Positions 25,823-34,559 of a stretch of DNA of 64,000 nt are shown here, one piece after another. The DNA is taken from contig CAAFUR010000020.1 of NCBI GenBank assembly GCA_900766245.1, forward strand, positions 186,001-250,000. The letters are read 5' to 3'. Each line of letters opens with the position of its first letter. The stretch's first letter is position 1. The notes beneath the pieces were generated by a model that had not been told where the DNA came from, did no database searches, and was given only the letters and a program-made list of their open reading frames with translations. The position numbers were made by a program, and so were the translations under genes. This DNA is from Veillonellaceae bacterium (lineage in GTDB: Bacteria > Bacillota > Negativicutes > Veillonellales > Veillonellaceae).

Positions 25823-26983
25823 TTAGGACGTAAGGAACTGACTAAACACATAATTGCCGTGCTTGACCCCTTCCTTAGTGAGACGATATGCATCATCTTC
25901 ATAAACAAGCAATTGTTTACGTATTAGATCTGTTACAACAGATCCATATATATTGTGAAAGTCTAAATTAAATCGACTTTCAAACAAACTTGGTACTAAG
26001 CCCCACTTCGTACGCAACGCAAGAAAGCAAAAATCTTCATAGTCACGAGGACTAGTAATCATTTCTTCTTCTATGCAAGGACTTTCACCCATTTCAATCT
26101 TATGGATGTAAGGTACGACGTAAGGAGTATTCTGAAATCGCCGATTCCCAACAAAGGAATGGGCACCAGCACCAAAGCCAATGTAATCAGCGCCATGCCA
26201 ATATTTGATATTATGACGACTGAAAGTGCCATTTTTACCAAAACTAGCAATTTCATATCTATCGAACATCTGTTTTTCTAAACCTTCTATAAGGTAGTCG
26301 TACATCTGTTCGCATATATCTTCAGACGGTAATATGACCGAATGATCCATAACTTGGCGATGCAATAAGGTACTAGGTTCCACTTGCAGGCCATAGATAG
26401 AGATATGATTAATCGGCAAAGACTGAATGATATCTAGATTATAAGAAATGTCTTCCAATGTTTGCCCAGGTAATCCATAGATCTGATCAATGCTAATATT
26501 TCGGAAGCCTACGTCATAGGCATCTAGGACAGCTTGCTGTGCCATCTTTGCTGTATGAGTTCGGTGCAAAATACGCAAATGGTCATCACGAAATGTTTGC
26601 ACACCGAAACTGATACGGTTGATGCCAAGCTCATATAAGTGTCGCAAGTATTGTGTGTCTACTTCACCAGGGTTAGCCTCTATGGTAATTTCCACATCGC
26701 TACTGATCGTATATGTGTTGTACACAATCTCTAATATACGATTCAATTCCTTAATGGACAACACCGTCGGTGTGCCACCACCGAAGTAAATCGTATCGAA
26801 GGGATCTGTCCCCAACAGGGATTGACTAGATTCAATCTCTTGTCGCAACGCATAGGCGTACACATCAAAATAGTCTTCTAATCCTTGGTACGAAGGAAAA
26901 TCACAATAGGTGCACTTTTGACGGCAAAAGGGAATGTGGATATACATTCCCCTGTCGCCTACTGGAATACGAGTTGTATTCAT
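25823..26983 (-). CDS. hemW: Radical SAM heme chaperone HemW
   Basis: A 386-aa member of the HemN/HemW family. The radical SAM motif CRQKCTYC is at about residues 20-27, followed by YFGGGTPTVL and EANPGEV. HemW proteins carry heme rather than oxidise coproporphyrinogen; they lack the extra N-terminal features of true HemN, as here. Next to lepA is the usual place for hemW in Firmicutes; start and lepA stop overlap as TAATG. Confidence 0.92.
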   Translation of the reverse strand: MNTTRIPVGDRGMYIHIPFCRQKCTYCDFPSYQGLEDYFDVYAYALRQEIESSQSLLGTDPFDTIYFGGGTPTVLSIKELNRILEIVYNTYTISSDVEITIEANPGEVDTQYLRHLYELGINRISFGVQTFRDDHLRILHRTHTAKMAQQAVLDAYDVGFRNISIDQIYGLPGQTLEDISYNLDIIQSLPINHISIYGLQVEPSTLLHRQVMDHSVILPSEDICEQMYDYLIEGLEKQMFDRYEIASFGKNGTFSRHNIKYWHGADYIGFGAGAHSFVGNRRFQNTPYVVPYIHKIEMGESPCIEEEMITSPRDYEDFCFLALRTKWGLVPSLFESRFNLDFHNIYGSVVTDLIRKQLLVYEDDAYRLTKEGVKHGNYVFSQFLTS

Positions 26984-28782
26984 TAGTTTTCTACTTTCAA
27001 AATCGCCATGAACGCCTCTTGTGGAATCTCTACAGACCCTACGGCTTTCATCCGCTTTTTACCTTCTTTTTGTTTTTCTAACAACTTACGTTTACGGGAA
27101 ATATCACCGCCATAACATTTCGCCAATACGTCTTTACGCCATGCTTTTACAGTTTCACGAGCCACAATTTTTGTACCTACTGCCGCCTGGATTGGAATTT
27201 CAAAGTTTTGACGTGGAATCAATTCTTTCAATTTCTCAGCTAATGCACGACCACGCAATTGAGCACGATCTTTATGAACGATAATACTTAAGGCATCTAC
27301 AGGATCTCCGTTTAACAAAATATCCATTTTCACCATTGGTGATTGTTGGTATCCAATCAATTCGTAGTCCAAGGATGCATAGCCTTTCGTAGCGGATTTC
27401 AATTTATCGAAATAATCGTAAATGATTTCCCCTAATGGCAAGTGGTATACAATGGATACACGACTTTCATCGATGTATTCCATACTGATATATTCCCCAC
27501 GTTTGTCCTGTGAAAGTTCCATAATGGCCCCTACATAGTCTTTTGGTACGATAGTTGTGGCTTTTACATATGGTTCTTCTACATAGTCAATTTCAGTTGG
27601 TGGCGGTAATTTAGCAGGGTTGTCCACTTCGATAACTTCCCCATTTGTTTTATATACCTTATAGTTTACGCTTGGCGCTGTCGTAATCAAGGATAGATTA
27701 TACTCCCGCTCCAAACGCTCTTGGATAACGTCCATGTGTAACAAGCCAAGGAAACCGCAACGGAATCCAAAGCCTAGTGCCAAGGATGTTTCTGCTTCAT
27801 ATTCTAAAGCAGCATCGTTGAGATTTAGTTTTTCTAGGGCATCACGTAAGTTTTCGTAATCTTTAGAATCTGTTGGGTATAGACCACAATATACCATGGA
27901 CACAGCTTTACGGTAACCTGGTAATGGTTCTTCCGCTGGATTATCGGCTTTTGTGATGGTATCCCCTACACGACAGTCTCGAACGTTTTTAATACTTGCC
28001 GCTACACAGCCTACAGAGCCACATGGTAACTCTTTAACTGGCAACAGATGTGGTGTAAATACACCTAATTCAGTGACCTCAAAATCCTTGGAACTGTGCA
28101 TCATACGAATGGTATCTTTTACTTTCAAAGAACCTTCTTGTACACGCACGTATGCAATAGCACCTTTATAGGAATCGAAACGAGAGTCGAAAATCAATGC
28201 ACGAGCTGGTTGATCGGAACGATCTTGAGGAGCTGGAATTTTTTCAACAATAGCTTCTAATATATCTTGGATTCCAATGCCAGACTTGGCACTCGCCAAA
28301 ATAGCGTCAGATGCATCTAAGCCGATAACATCTTCGATTTCACGTTTTACACGCTCTGGATCAGCACTTGGCAAGTCAATTTTATTAATGACAGGAATGA
28401 TTTCCAAATCATGCTCCAATGCTAAATAAACATTGGCCAATGTTTGCGCTTCTACGCCTTGTGCAGCATCGACCACCAGAAGCGCCCCTTCACAAGCTGC
28501 CAAGGAACGGGATACTTCATAGCTGAAGTCCACGTGACCCGGTGTGTCGATTAAATTTAATGTGTACTCTTGTCCATCCTTCGCGGTATGCAATAAACGA
28601 ACGGATTGGGCTTTAATTGTAATGCCTCTTTCCCGTTCTAGGTCCATGGAGTCTAACACTTGAGCTTGCATTTCTCGTTTCGTCAAAGACCCAGTTTCTT
28701 CGATTAACCGATCCGCCAGCGTAGACTTACCATGGTCAATATGAGCAATGATACAAAAGTTACGAATATGTGATGTACTCAT
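26983..28782 (-). CDS. lepA: Elongation factor 4 (LepA)
   Basis: A 599-aa translational GTPase starting at the ATG at 28782 (MSTSHIRNF) behind AAGGGAAG; the frame extends a further 6 codons to a TTG that overlaps mnmA. G1 AHIDHGKST, G3 DTPGHVDF and G4 NKIDLPSAD are present, and the C-terminal LepA-specific domain (RKRKLLEKQKEGKKRMK) ends the protein. It acts on stalled or mis-translocated ribosomes. Confidence 0.97.
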   Translation of the reverse strand: MSTSHIRNFCIIAHIDHGKSTLADRLIEETGSLTKREMQAQVLDSMDLERERGITIKAQSVRLLHTAKDGQEYTLNLIDTPGHVDFSYEVSRSLAACEGALLVVDAAQGVEAQTLANVYLALEHDLEIIPVINKIDLPSADPERVKREIEDVIGLDASDAILASAKSGIGIQDILEAIVEKIPAPQDRSDQPARALIFDSRFDSYKGAIAYVRVQEGSLKVKDTIRMMHSSKDFEVTELGVFTPHLLPVKELPCGSVGCVAASIKNVRDCRVGDTITKADNPAEEPLPGYRKAVSMVYCGLYPTDSKDYENLRDALEKLNLNDAALEYEAETSLALGFGFRCGFLGLLHMDVIQERLEREYNLSLITTAPSVNYKVYKTNGEVIEVDNPAKLPPPTEIDYVEEPYVKATTIVPKDYVGAIMELSQDKRGEYISMEYIDESRVSIVYHLPLGEIIYDYFDKLKSATKGYASLDYELIGYQQSPMVKMDILLNGDPVDALSIIVHKDRAQLRGRALAEKLKELIPRQNFEIPIQAAVGTKIVARETVKAWRKDVLAKCYGGDISRKRKLLEKQKEGKKRMKAVGSVEIPQEAFMAILKVEN

Positions 28783-28793
28783 GACTTCCCTTT

Positions 28794-29855
28794 CTAACAA
28801 ACAATATCTATTACACCACCACCGAGAACTCGACTCCCTTCGTAAAATACGACGGATTGCCCCGGTGTAATGGCGCGTTGTGGTTCCGTAAATTCAACTT
28901 TCATAGTACCGTCCTCTGTGAAAGTAACAGTACATGGTGATGGTTTCGCAGCATACCGAATTTTACCTTCCGCTTGTAATGTTGTAGGTACAACTCCATC
29001 TAGGAAATTATAGTTTTTACACAACATCGTGCGAGAGAATAAACTTTCATTAGGACCTACGATAACCTCATTCGTTTCGCCATCTAATTTCACAACATAT
29101 AGAGGGTATGCATAGGCAATGCCAAGCCCCTTACGTTGTCCAATTGTATAATTGTATAATCCATTATGCGTGCCTAAGACCTCACCATTTTCATGGACAA
29201 TGCGCCCTGATTTAGGTTTCGATTTCGATGTTTTTTCGATGAACCCTTGGTAATTATGATTCGGTAAGAAACAGATATCTAAACTATCTGGCTTGTCCCA
29301 TACTGGCAACTCTTTTTCATGAGCCATTTCGCGAGTTTTCGTTTTGGGTTGATGCCCTAGAGGGAATACAAGATGTTTTAGAATATCTTGCGTCAACGTG
29401 TATAGTACATAACTTTGATCCTTTGTTGGATCTTCCCCTTTATGTAACTCGTAACGCTGTGCTTCTTCGTTGTACATCACTTGCGCATAGTGACCTGTTA
29501 CCATGTGCGTAGCCCCTAAGGATAATGCACGTTGTAAAAGCAAATCAAATTTAATATTGCGATTACAGAACACGCACGGATTCGGTGTACGACCATTGGA
29601 ATATTCCGTAATGAAATAATCTACCACATTGTCTTTGAAAATGTCCTTCGCATCCACCACGTGATGTTCAATACCAAGAAAATCGCACATCTTCTTCGCA
29701 TCAATGACAGCTTGAGGAATCTCATCTTCCTCTGTGTCACTGACCCATAAACGCAAGGTAATACCAAATACCTTATACCCTTGTTCTAATAACATTGAAG
29801 CGGTTAAAGAACTATCTACGCCACCGCTCATAGCTACTGCATATACTTTGTCCAT
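28794..29855 (-). CDS. mnmA: tRNA-specific 2-thiouridylase MnmA
   Basis: A 353-aa MnmA starting at the ATG at 29855 (MDKVYAVAMSGG), with GGAG 8 bp upstream; a longer start at 29873 is possible. The PP-loop SGGVDSS is at residues 10-16, the first catalytic cysteine in NPCVFCNRNIKF (about residue 100) and the second in SPCTVTF region context near the C-terminal domain, with MVTGHYAQ and DQSYVLY family blocks. It thiolates U34 of tRNAs. It has its own promoter. Confidence 0.95.
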   Translation of the reverse strand: MDKVYAVAMSGGVDSSLTASMLLEQGYKVFGITLRLWVSDTEEDEIPQAVIDAKKMCDFLGIEHHVVDAKDIFKDNVVDYFITEYSNGRTPNPCVFCNRNIKFDLLLQRALSLGATHMVTGHYAQVMYNEEAQRYELHKGEDPTKDQSYVLYTLTQDILKHLVFPLGHQPKTKTREMAHEKELPVWDKPDSLDICFLPNHNYQGFIEKTSKSKPKSGRIVHENGEVLGTHNGLYNYTIGQRKGLGIAYAYPLYVVKLDGETNEVIVGPNESLFSRTMLCKNYNFLDGVVPTTLQAEGKIRYAAKPSPCTVTFTEDGTMKVEFTEPQRAITPGQSVVFYEGSRVLGGGVIDIVC

Positions 29856-29948
29856 ATTATCTCCTACCATCAAATTGATACATCAAAACAGATTGAAAGT
29901 CTGAAGATGTATAATTGAACAAAAAATTATACTTATACATATCACTAT

Positions 29949-29978
29949 ATTATACCGTATTTTAGGGAATTATGACAA
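29949..29978 (-). promoter_or_regulatory. mnmA-lepA-hemW promoter
   Basis: On the - strand TTGTCA (29973-29978) and TATAAT (29949-29954) are 18 bp apart, about 95 bp before the mnmA ATG. Confidence 0.65.
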
Positions 29979-29980
29979 TA

Positions 29981-30005
29981 ATATAAGCCAATAATTGGCT
30001 TATAT
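29981..30005. repeat. 25-bp palindrome upstream of the mnmA promoter
   Basis: ATATAAGCCAAT and its complement ATTGGCTTATAT overlap a single central base pair, giving an almost perfect palindrome immediately upstream of the -35 box on the - strand. Could be an operator, or part of a + strand terminator (TTTTTT follows after ATGC). Confidence 0.5.
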
Positions 30006-30022
30006 ATGCTTTTTTCGTAATA

Positions 30023-30053
30023 AGAAAACCACCTACCTAAGTAAGTGGTTTTT
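30023..30053 (-). terminator. Terminator separated from its gene by an IS
   Basis: AAAACCACCTAC / GTAAGTGGTTTT is a hairpin with one mismatch; on the - strand it is followed by TTTTCTTATT. It lies just outside the IS left end and, before insertion, would have been a few bases after the stop of the gene at 31460-32701. Confidence 0.6.
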
Positions 30054-31456
30054 AAGGCTCTTTGTCAAATGTGGGGGCTACTCATATAAAAAGCTCTTAG
30101 CACTAGCTATTCAAATAGCTAGTGCTATTCTTTTGGCTTAATAGAAGTATACGAACTCTGAAGCGTTCAAAATGACGCAACCCATAACTTATTCTTTTTA
30201 ATACTTTAATGTTATTATTACATCCTTCGGTAAACCCATTGGAATAGAGTAATACAAAGGCATTAACAATTTGAGGGAACCAACTAATAAAAGAAGTTTT
30301 AAAATTACTAAACTCTGGGAGATGACTGCTTTCTACTATCTTTAACCATAATTGTATATGCCTTTCTATGTTAGGTATGCTGTATGTCTTAAATATTTTT
30401 CTAAAGCCTAATCTAAGCCCATATGCCCGCCGTAGGTCATCGGATATACGCAATATTTCTAGCAGCTTTACTCGCTCATTTTCAGTTAATGTATCAGGAT
30501 TCTTCATAAGAACCCTTCGGTTATATTTGAGCATTCTTGAGTGTGTTACTATTTGTTTTTGTTCACGCTTGCGTACGCGTTCAAGAGCCCAATCCACCAA
30601 GCGACACACGTGGTAACGATCTGCCACAATATGCGCATGAGAAAACATAGTTTGCATCACTAATTTAAATAGTGGACACATATCCATGACAATATATTTA
30701 ACCTGTTCTCTAGCTTCCTTAGAAAAGGTTTTAAAGTATTGGATAAGAGCGCGCGTCTCTCGTTTAGGTAAAATATCCACCACAGAATGATTCCTCAAGT
30801 CAGTTATGATAACTTGGTACATTTGTCCTTCAGCATTTCCTTTATATTCGTCAATACCTAGTACCGTAGGTAATTGAGCAGGCTTTGGAATAGCTAGTTT
30901 CGAGCAATATCGAATGACTGTAGATACAGAAACGTCACTGCGTTTAGCCATCTCAGTAAAGGATCCTTTTTCGCCAAGTTGCCTAAATAGATATTCCAAA
31001 TTAGATTTACTTAATCGCAAATAACGACTAACAAAAGGATTCTTTTCTATGAAAGTATGATTACATTCCTGACATTTGTAACGTCTTTGTAAGTAGGTTG
31101 CAGTCACTGTATGATGCTGCATAGCGCCAAATTTAACATCTCTAGAGCGTTTGCCTTTAGACTTTCTAGTGCTCGCTCCGCAATGAGGACATACTTGCTC
31201 AGCTACCGGTATTTCTAGTGTAAAATGAACAGAACCATCCTCATTTACTCTTGTATGTTTAATATATTCCTCTTTAATTTTAAAGATAATTTCTGTATAA
31301 TTAACTATAGACATATATGACTCACCCTTTCTTAATTGTGTGGTTACTTTTATGATACGGTATGAGTTTATATATGTCTATTTTATTGCAACAAAAAAAT
31401 GTTGGTGACTACTCTTATATGAGTAGCCCCAACATTTATTATAGAGCCGTTTTTAA
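30048..31456 (-). mobile_element. ISL3-family insertion sequence with 8-bp target duplication
   Basis: The element spans 30056-31448 (1393 bp). Its ends are inverted repeats beginning GGCTCT; over about 37 bp they agree except for a few positions and share GGGGCTACTCATATAA. The 8 bases GTTTTTAA lie directly outside both ends (30048-30055 and 31449-31456), a perfect target duplication of ISL3 size. One intact transposase gene is inside. The copy looks recent and probably active. Confidence 0.95.
30103..31314 (-). CDS. ISL3 family transposase
   Basis: A 403-aa DDE transposase. The N-terminal zinc-binding part has CPHCG and CQECNHTF; a helix-turn-helix follows (MAKRSDVSVSTVIRYCS). Catalytic residues can be placed in GIDEYKG, VMDMCPLFK and the glutamate of SNGFTEGCNN. 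Full length for the family with no frameshift. Confidence 0.95.
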   Translation of the reverse strand: MSIVNYTEIIFKIKEEYIKHTRVNEDGSVHFTLEIPVAEQVCPHCGASTRKSKGKRSRDVKFGAMQHHTVTATYLQRRYKCQECNHTFIEKNPFVSRYLRLSKSNLEYLFRQLGEKGSFTEMAKRSDVSVSTVIRYCSKLAIPKPAQLPTVLGIDEYKGNAEGQMYQVIITDLRNHSVVDILPKRETRALIQYFKTFSKEAREQVKYIVMDMCPLFKLVMQTMFSHAHIVADRYHVCRLVDWALERVRKREQKQIVTHSRMLKYNRRVLMKNPDTLTENERVKLLEILRISDDLRRAYGLRLGFRKIFKTYSIPNIERHIQLWLKIVESSHLPEFSNFKTSFISWFPQIVNAFVLLYSNGFTEGCNNNIKVLKRISYGLRHFERFRVRILLLSQKNSTSYLNS

Positions 31457-31459
31457 TAC

Positions 31460-32701
31460 TTATCCTCTATGTTTTAATATTTCTTCCGCAGCACCTAAGA
31501 TACCTAGCATGGAATGTTCAAATACAAGTCCACCTTGCATAAAAATGGTGTACGGTGGTCGTACTGGTCCATCTGCGCTGAGTTCAATAGAGGATCCTTG
31601 TACGAAGGTACCTCCTGCCATGATAATTTTATCCTCATATCCAGGCATATCTCCTGGGATAGGGTGAACATGAGCATCTACAGGGCTATAAGCTTGCATG
31701 CCACGGCAGAAGTATTCCATTTCTTCTGGTCCGTGTAAGTTGATGGCTTGAATCAAGTCAAAGCGAGGTGCATCCACTTTTGGGAATACTTCATATCCCA
31801 ATAAGGTTCCCACTGCCGCTGTATAGACAGCTCCTTTCAAGGCTTGTAATACTACATGGGGTGCTAAGAATAATCCTTGGAAGAATAGACGATATCCCGG
31901 CACGTAGGATCCCATATGATCACCCAGGCCTGGAGCTGTTAATTGATAACCTACTTGTTCCACTAGGTCATCTCGACCCACTACGTAGCCACCAGTGGGA
32001 GCAATACCTCCACCAGCATTTTTAATGAGGGATCCTGCCATTATATCTGCCCCTACTTCTAGGGGCTCTCTAGTTTCTGTAAACTCACCGTAGCAATTAT
32101 CTACAAAAGTTATAGTTTCAGGGTTTACTTCTTTCACCGTTTGCACGATGGTGCCAATATCTTCCACAGATAAAGGTTCACGTGTGCTATATCCTCTAGA
32201 GCGTTGGATAACCACCACACGAGTATCTTTTGTAACGGCTTGGCGAATCCCTTCGATATCATAAGTATTGTTCACTAAGGGAATTTCTTTATAGATGAAA
32301 CCTTGCTCCGTTAACGACCCTGGCACATGGCGTGAGGCACCGATGACGGATTGCATCGTATCGTATGGTTGTCCTACGGCATAGATGAACTCTTTCCCTT
32401 TTGATCCATTGCCCAAGATAGCTTGTAATGTGGTGGCTAATGCATGGGTACCGGATACGAAATGAGGGCGCACGATGGCACGCTCTCCCTTGAATACGTG
32501 AGCAAACACTTCATCCAACTTTTCACGGCCCACATCATTGTAACCATAGCCACTAGTTCCATTAAAATGATAATCTGAAAGCTGGCATTCTTTAAATGCT
32601 TCCAGCACTTTTTTTGTATTATATAACGCCACAGGCTCAAATTTTTTGAACTCTTTTTCAGCTAACTCAAGAGCCTGTTGACGGATTTCTTCTACAATCA
32701 T
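31460..32701 (-). CDS. Methionine gamma-lyase-family PLP enzyme ('aluminium resistance protein')
   Basis: A 413-aa fold-type I PLP protein of the COG4100 group. The start is set at the ATG at 32701 (MIVEEIRQQ) behind AAAGGA. Family blocks visible are FNGTSGYGYNDVGREKLDEV near residue 45 and the PLP lysine in AGSLIKNAGGGIAPTGGY. Relatives act on sulphur amino acids, but the substrate of this group is not settled. It often neighbours miaA/hfq/lexA genes in Firmicutes. The ISL3 element sits 3 bp beyond its stop. Confidence 0.85.
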   Translation of the reverse strand: MIVEEIRQQALELAEKEFKKFEPVALYNTKKVLEAFKECQLSDYHFNGTSGYGYNDVGREKLDEVFAHVFKGERAIVRPHFVSGTHALATTLQAILGNGSKGKEFIYAVGQPYDTMQSVIGASRHVPGSLTEQGFIYKEIPLVNNTYDIEGIRQAVTKDTRVVVIQRSRGYSTREPLSVEDIGTIVQTVKEVNPETITFVDNCYGEFTETREPLEVGADIMAGSLIKNAGGGIAPTGGYVVGRDDLVEQVGYQLTAPGLGDHMGSYVPGYRLFFQGLFLAPHVVLQALKGAVYTAAVGTLLGYEVFPKVDAPRFDLIQAINLHGPEEMEYFCRGMQAYSPVDAHVHPIPGDMPGYEDKIIMAGGTFVQGSSIELSADGPVRPPYTIFMQGGLVFEHSMLGILGAAEEILKHRG

Positions 32702-32844
32702 TCTATTCCTTTCTATGTATAGCAAACTAGTTTTGATACATAATCCTCATAAGTTAACTATACCTATCTATGTTAAATTTGAAATTTTTCTAAACTATAT
32801 AATGTAACTATAAAGATTAGTCAATAATCGCTAGTTTACTATAG

Positions 32845-33777
32845 TTATTTTATCTTTAAACTAGCTTGAACTAGTTCCATAGCTTCCTCATAAATGCTTT
32901 CTTCACTGCGGTTCCGCGTAATAGAAATCCACTGAATATACGGCATTCGTTTATACCACGTAATTTGCCGCTTTGCAAATTGCCGTGTATGTTGTTGGAC
33001 TAATTCAATAGCTCGTTCTTTTGAATATTCCCCGTGAAAGTAAGGAATAATCTCTTTATACCCAATTCCTTTGAAAGCCTGCGAATCTGGTTTTACGCCA
33101 GATTGCAATAGCTGTTCTACTTCCTCAAATAAGCCATCTCGAACCATATACTCTACTCGAAGGTTAATCCGTTCGTATAGTTCTTCTCTGAACCGTTCTA
33201 AGCCAATGACAGGACCATGAAAGACTAATCCTTCTTTTGACGGCGTCAATAAAGCATGTCCCTTACCAGCTAAGACACACTCGATCGCACGGTATAGGCG
33301 ATGTTTATCTTGGAATGGTAATGTGAGCCCTTCTTTTTCAGCTAATTCATTAGCATAGGCTTGCAAACCTTCTAATCCAGAGGTATCAAAAATGTTATCT
33401 AATTCGAGGCGCAAACTATCATTGCGAGGCACATCTAAAAAGTCATAGCCCTCTAGTAAGGACTGTACATACAGGCCAGTACCACCAGATAAGATAGGAA
33501 TCTTACCGTCCTTGTTAACGGCATCTATGACATTGTTAGCTTGTGTATTGAACTCTGCCACACTGTACGAGTCATTAGGCTCATGGGTATCGATGAAATA
33601 ATGAGGCACTCTGTTCAATTCTTCAAGGGTAGGTTTGGCAGTGCCAATAGTCAACCCTTTATAGATTTGGTACGCATCTCCAGATAGTACGGGAGATTGT
33701 AAGGTTTCAGCCATCCGCAAGGTAAGGGCTGTTTTCCCTACTGCGGTAGGACCCAAAATAGTGATTAACTGGTTCAT
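32845..33777 (-). CDS. miaA: tRNA dimethylallyltransferase
   Basis: A 310-aa MiaA, start ATG at 33777 (MNQLITILGPTAVGKTAL) behind AGGAGG. The P-loop GPTAVGKTAL, LSGDAYQIYKG and GGTGLYVQSLLEG are present, and the C-terminal part has QHTRQFAKRQITWYKR. It adds dimethylallyl to A37, making the substrate for MiaB encoded five genes upstream. Part of the mutS-mutL-miaA cluster typical of Firmicutes. Confidence 0.96.
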   Translation of the reverse strand: MNQLITILGPTAVGKTALTLRMAETLQSPVLSGDAYQIYKGLTIGTAKPTLEELNRVPHYFIDTHEPNDSYSVAEFNTQANNVIDAVNKDGKIPILSGGTGLYVQSLLEGYDFLDVPRNDSLRLELDNIFDTSGLEGLQAYANELAEKEGLTLPFQDKHRLYRAIECVLAGKGHALLTPSKEGLVFHGPVIGLERFREELYERINLRVEYMVRDGLFEEVEQLLQSGVKPDSQAFKGIGYKEIIPYFHGEYSKERAIELVQQHTRQFAKRQITWYKRMPYIQWISITRNRSEESIYEEAMELVQASLKIK

Positions 33778-33778
33778 C

Positions 33779-34558
33779 TTACCTCCTTTCATAGATACCA
33801 TAGGCAATAGAACTATATTTACCACCCACCATTTCTATGGGTGGTATGTCTTTGAATAGACGACTGCCTTTACGCTCTTTAATGACCAAACGTTTCGATT
33901 TTTCCAAGCCGAGTTCTACAATGTCTGGACGTATCTTAGATTTTAGTAAATGACCACGCCATTGTATAAATTGAGGACTTTCATAAACCGGATTTTCAAA
34001 CATAGGGTCCAAATAGATAACATCATACTGATTAGGTTTTATCTGTTTTAAATAATCCTGATAATTGCAAATAACTAATTGAATACGACGCAAGGCTTCT
34101 GTTACGCTTGGATTCTTATGTTGAAAGTGTCGAAATCCATAATTGGTGATATACCCCAAGATAGGATGTCCTTCAATAGCCGTATGACGTGTTAACTGTG
34201 GACAACCATAGCTGATAACAGCACTATCTGAACCTAAGCCAGCAGTACAATCTAAAACAGATGTGACCGTTTCATAACCGATGGCTCTTAGCAGATGGTC
34301 TGTATGTCCACGTTCAATCTCTAACAAGCGTAAATGTGCCATAGACAGATGAAATTGATGGGGCATCCCCTCCTTTGTAACAAAAGAAGGACCTTCCTTG
34401 GTCACTACCAAGGCACCACTGCAGTGATTTGTATCTAGCAATTCTTCCACGGACTGATGCTTACGCGGCACATAGGGCATTTGCAGGAGTCGACTTAGCT
34501 CCTTAGCCTGTTCAATGAGATATGCATTTGTCTTTGAACTTGTGCTAATGAGATACAT
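33779..34558 (-). CDS. RsmJ-like SAM-dependent methyltransferase
   Basis: A 259-aa class I methyltransferase. Motif I is VLDCTAGLGSDSAVI (about residues 99-113) and the catalytic motif is VIYLDPMFENP (about 180-190), which matches the RsmJ/DUF548 group (YLDPMYP). RsmJ methylates G1516 of 16S rRNA in enterobacteria; whether this copy does so is unproven. It is squeezed between mutL and miaA with 1-bp spacers. Confidence 0.75.
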   Translation of the reverse strand: MYLISTSSKTNAYLIEQAKELSRLLQMPYVPRKHQSVEELLDTNHCSGALVVTKEGPSFVTKEGMPHQFHLSMAHLRLLEIERGHTDHLLRAIGYETVTSVLDCTAGLGSDSAVISYGCPQLTRHTAIEGHPILGYITNYGFRHFQHKNPSVTEALRRIQLVICNYQDYLKQIKPNQYDVIYLDPMFENPVYESPQFIQWRGHLLKSKIRPDIVELGLEKSKRLVIKERKGSRLFKDIPPIEMVGGKYSSIAYGIYERR

Positions 34559-34559
34559 A

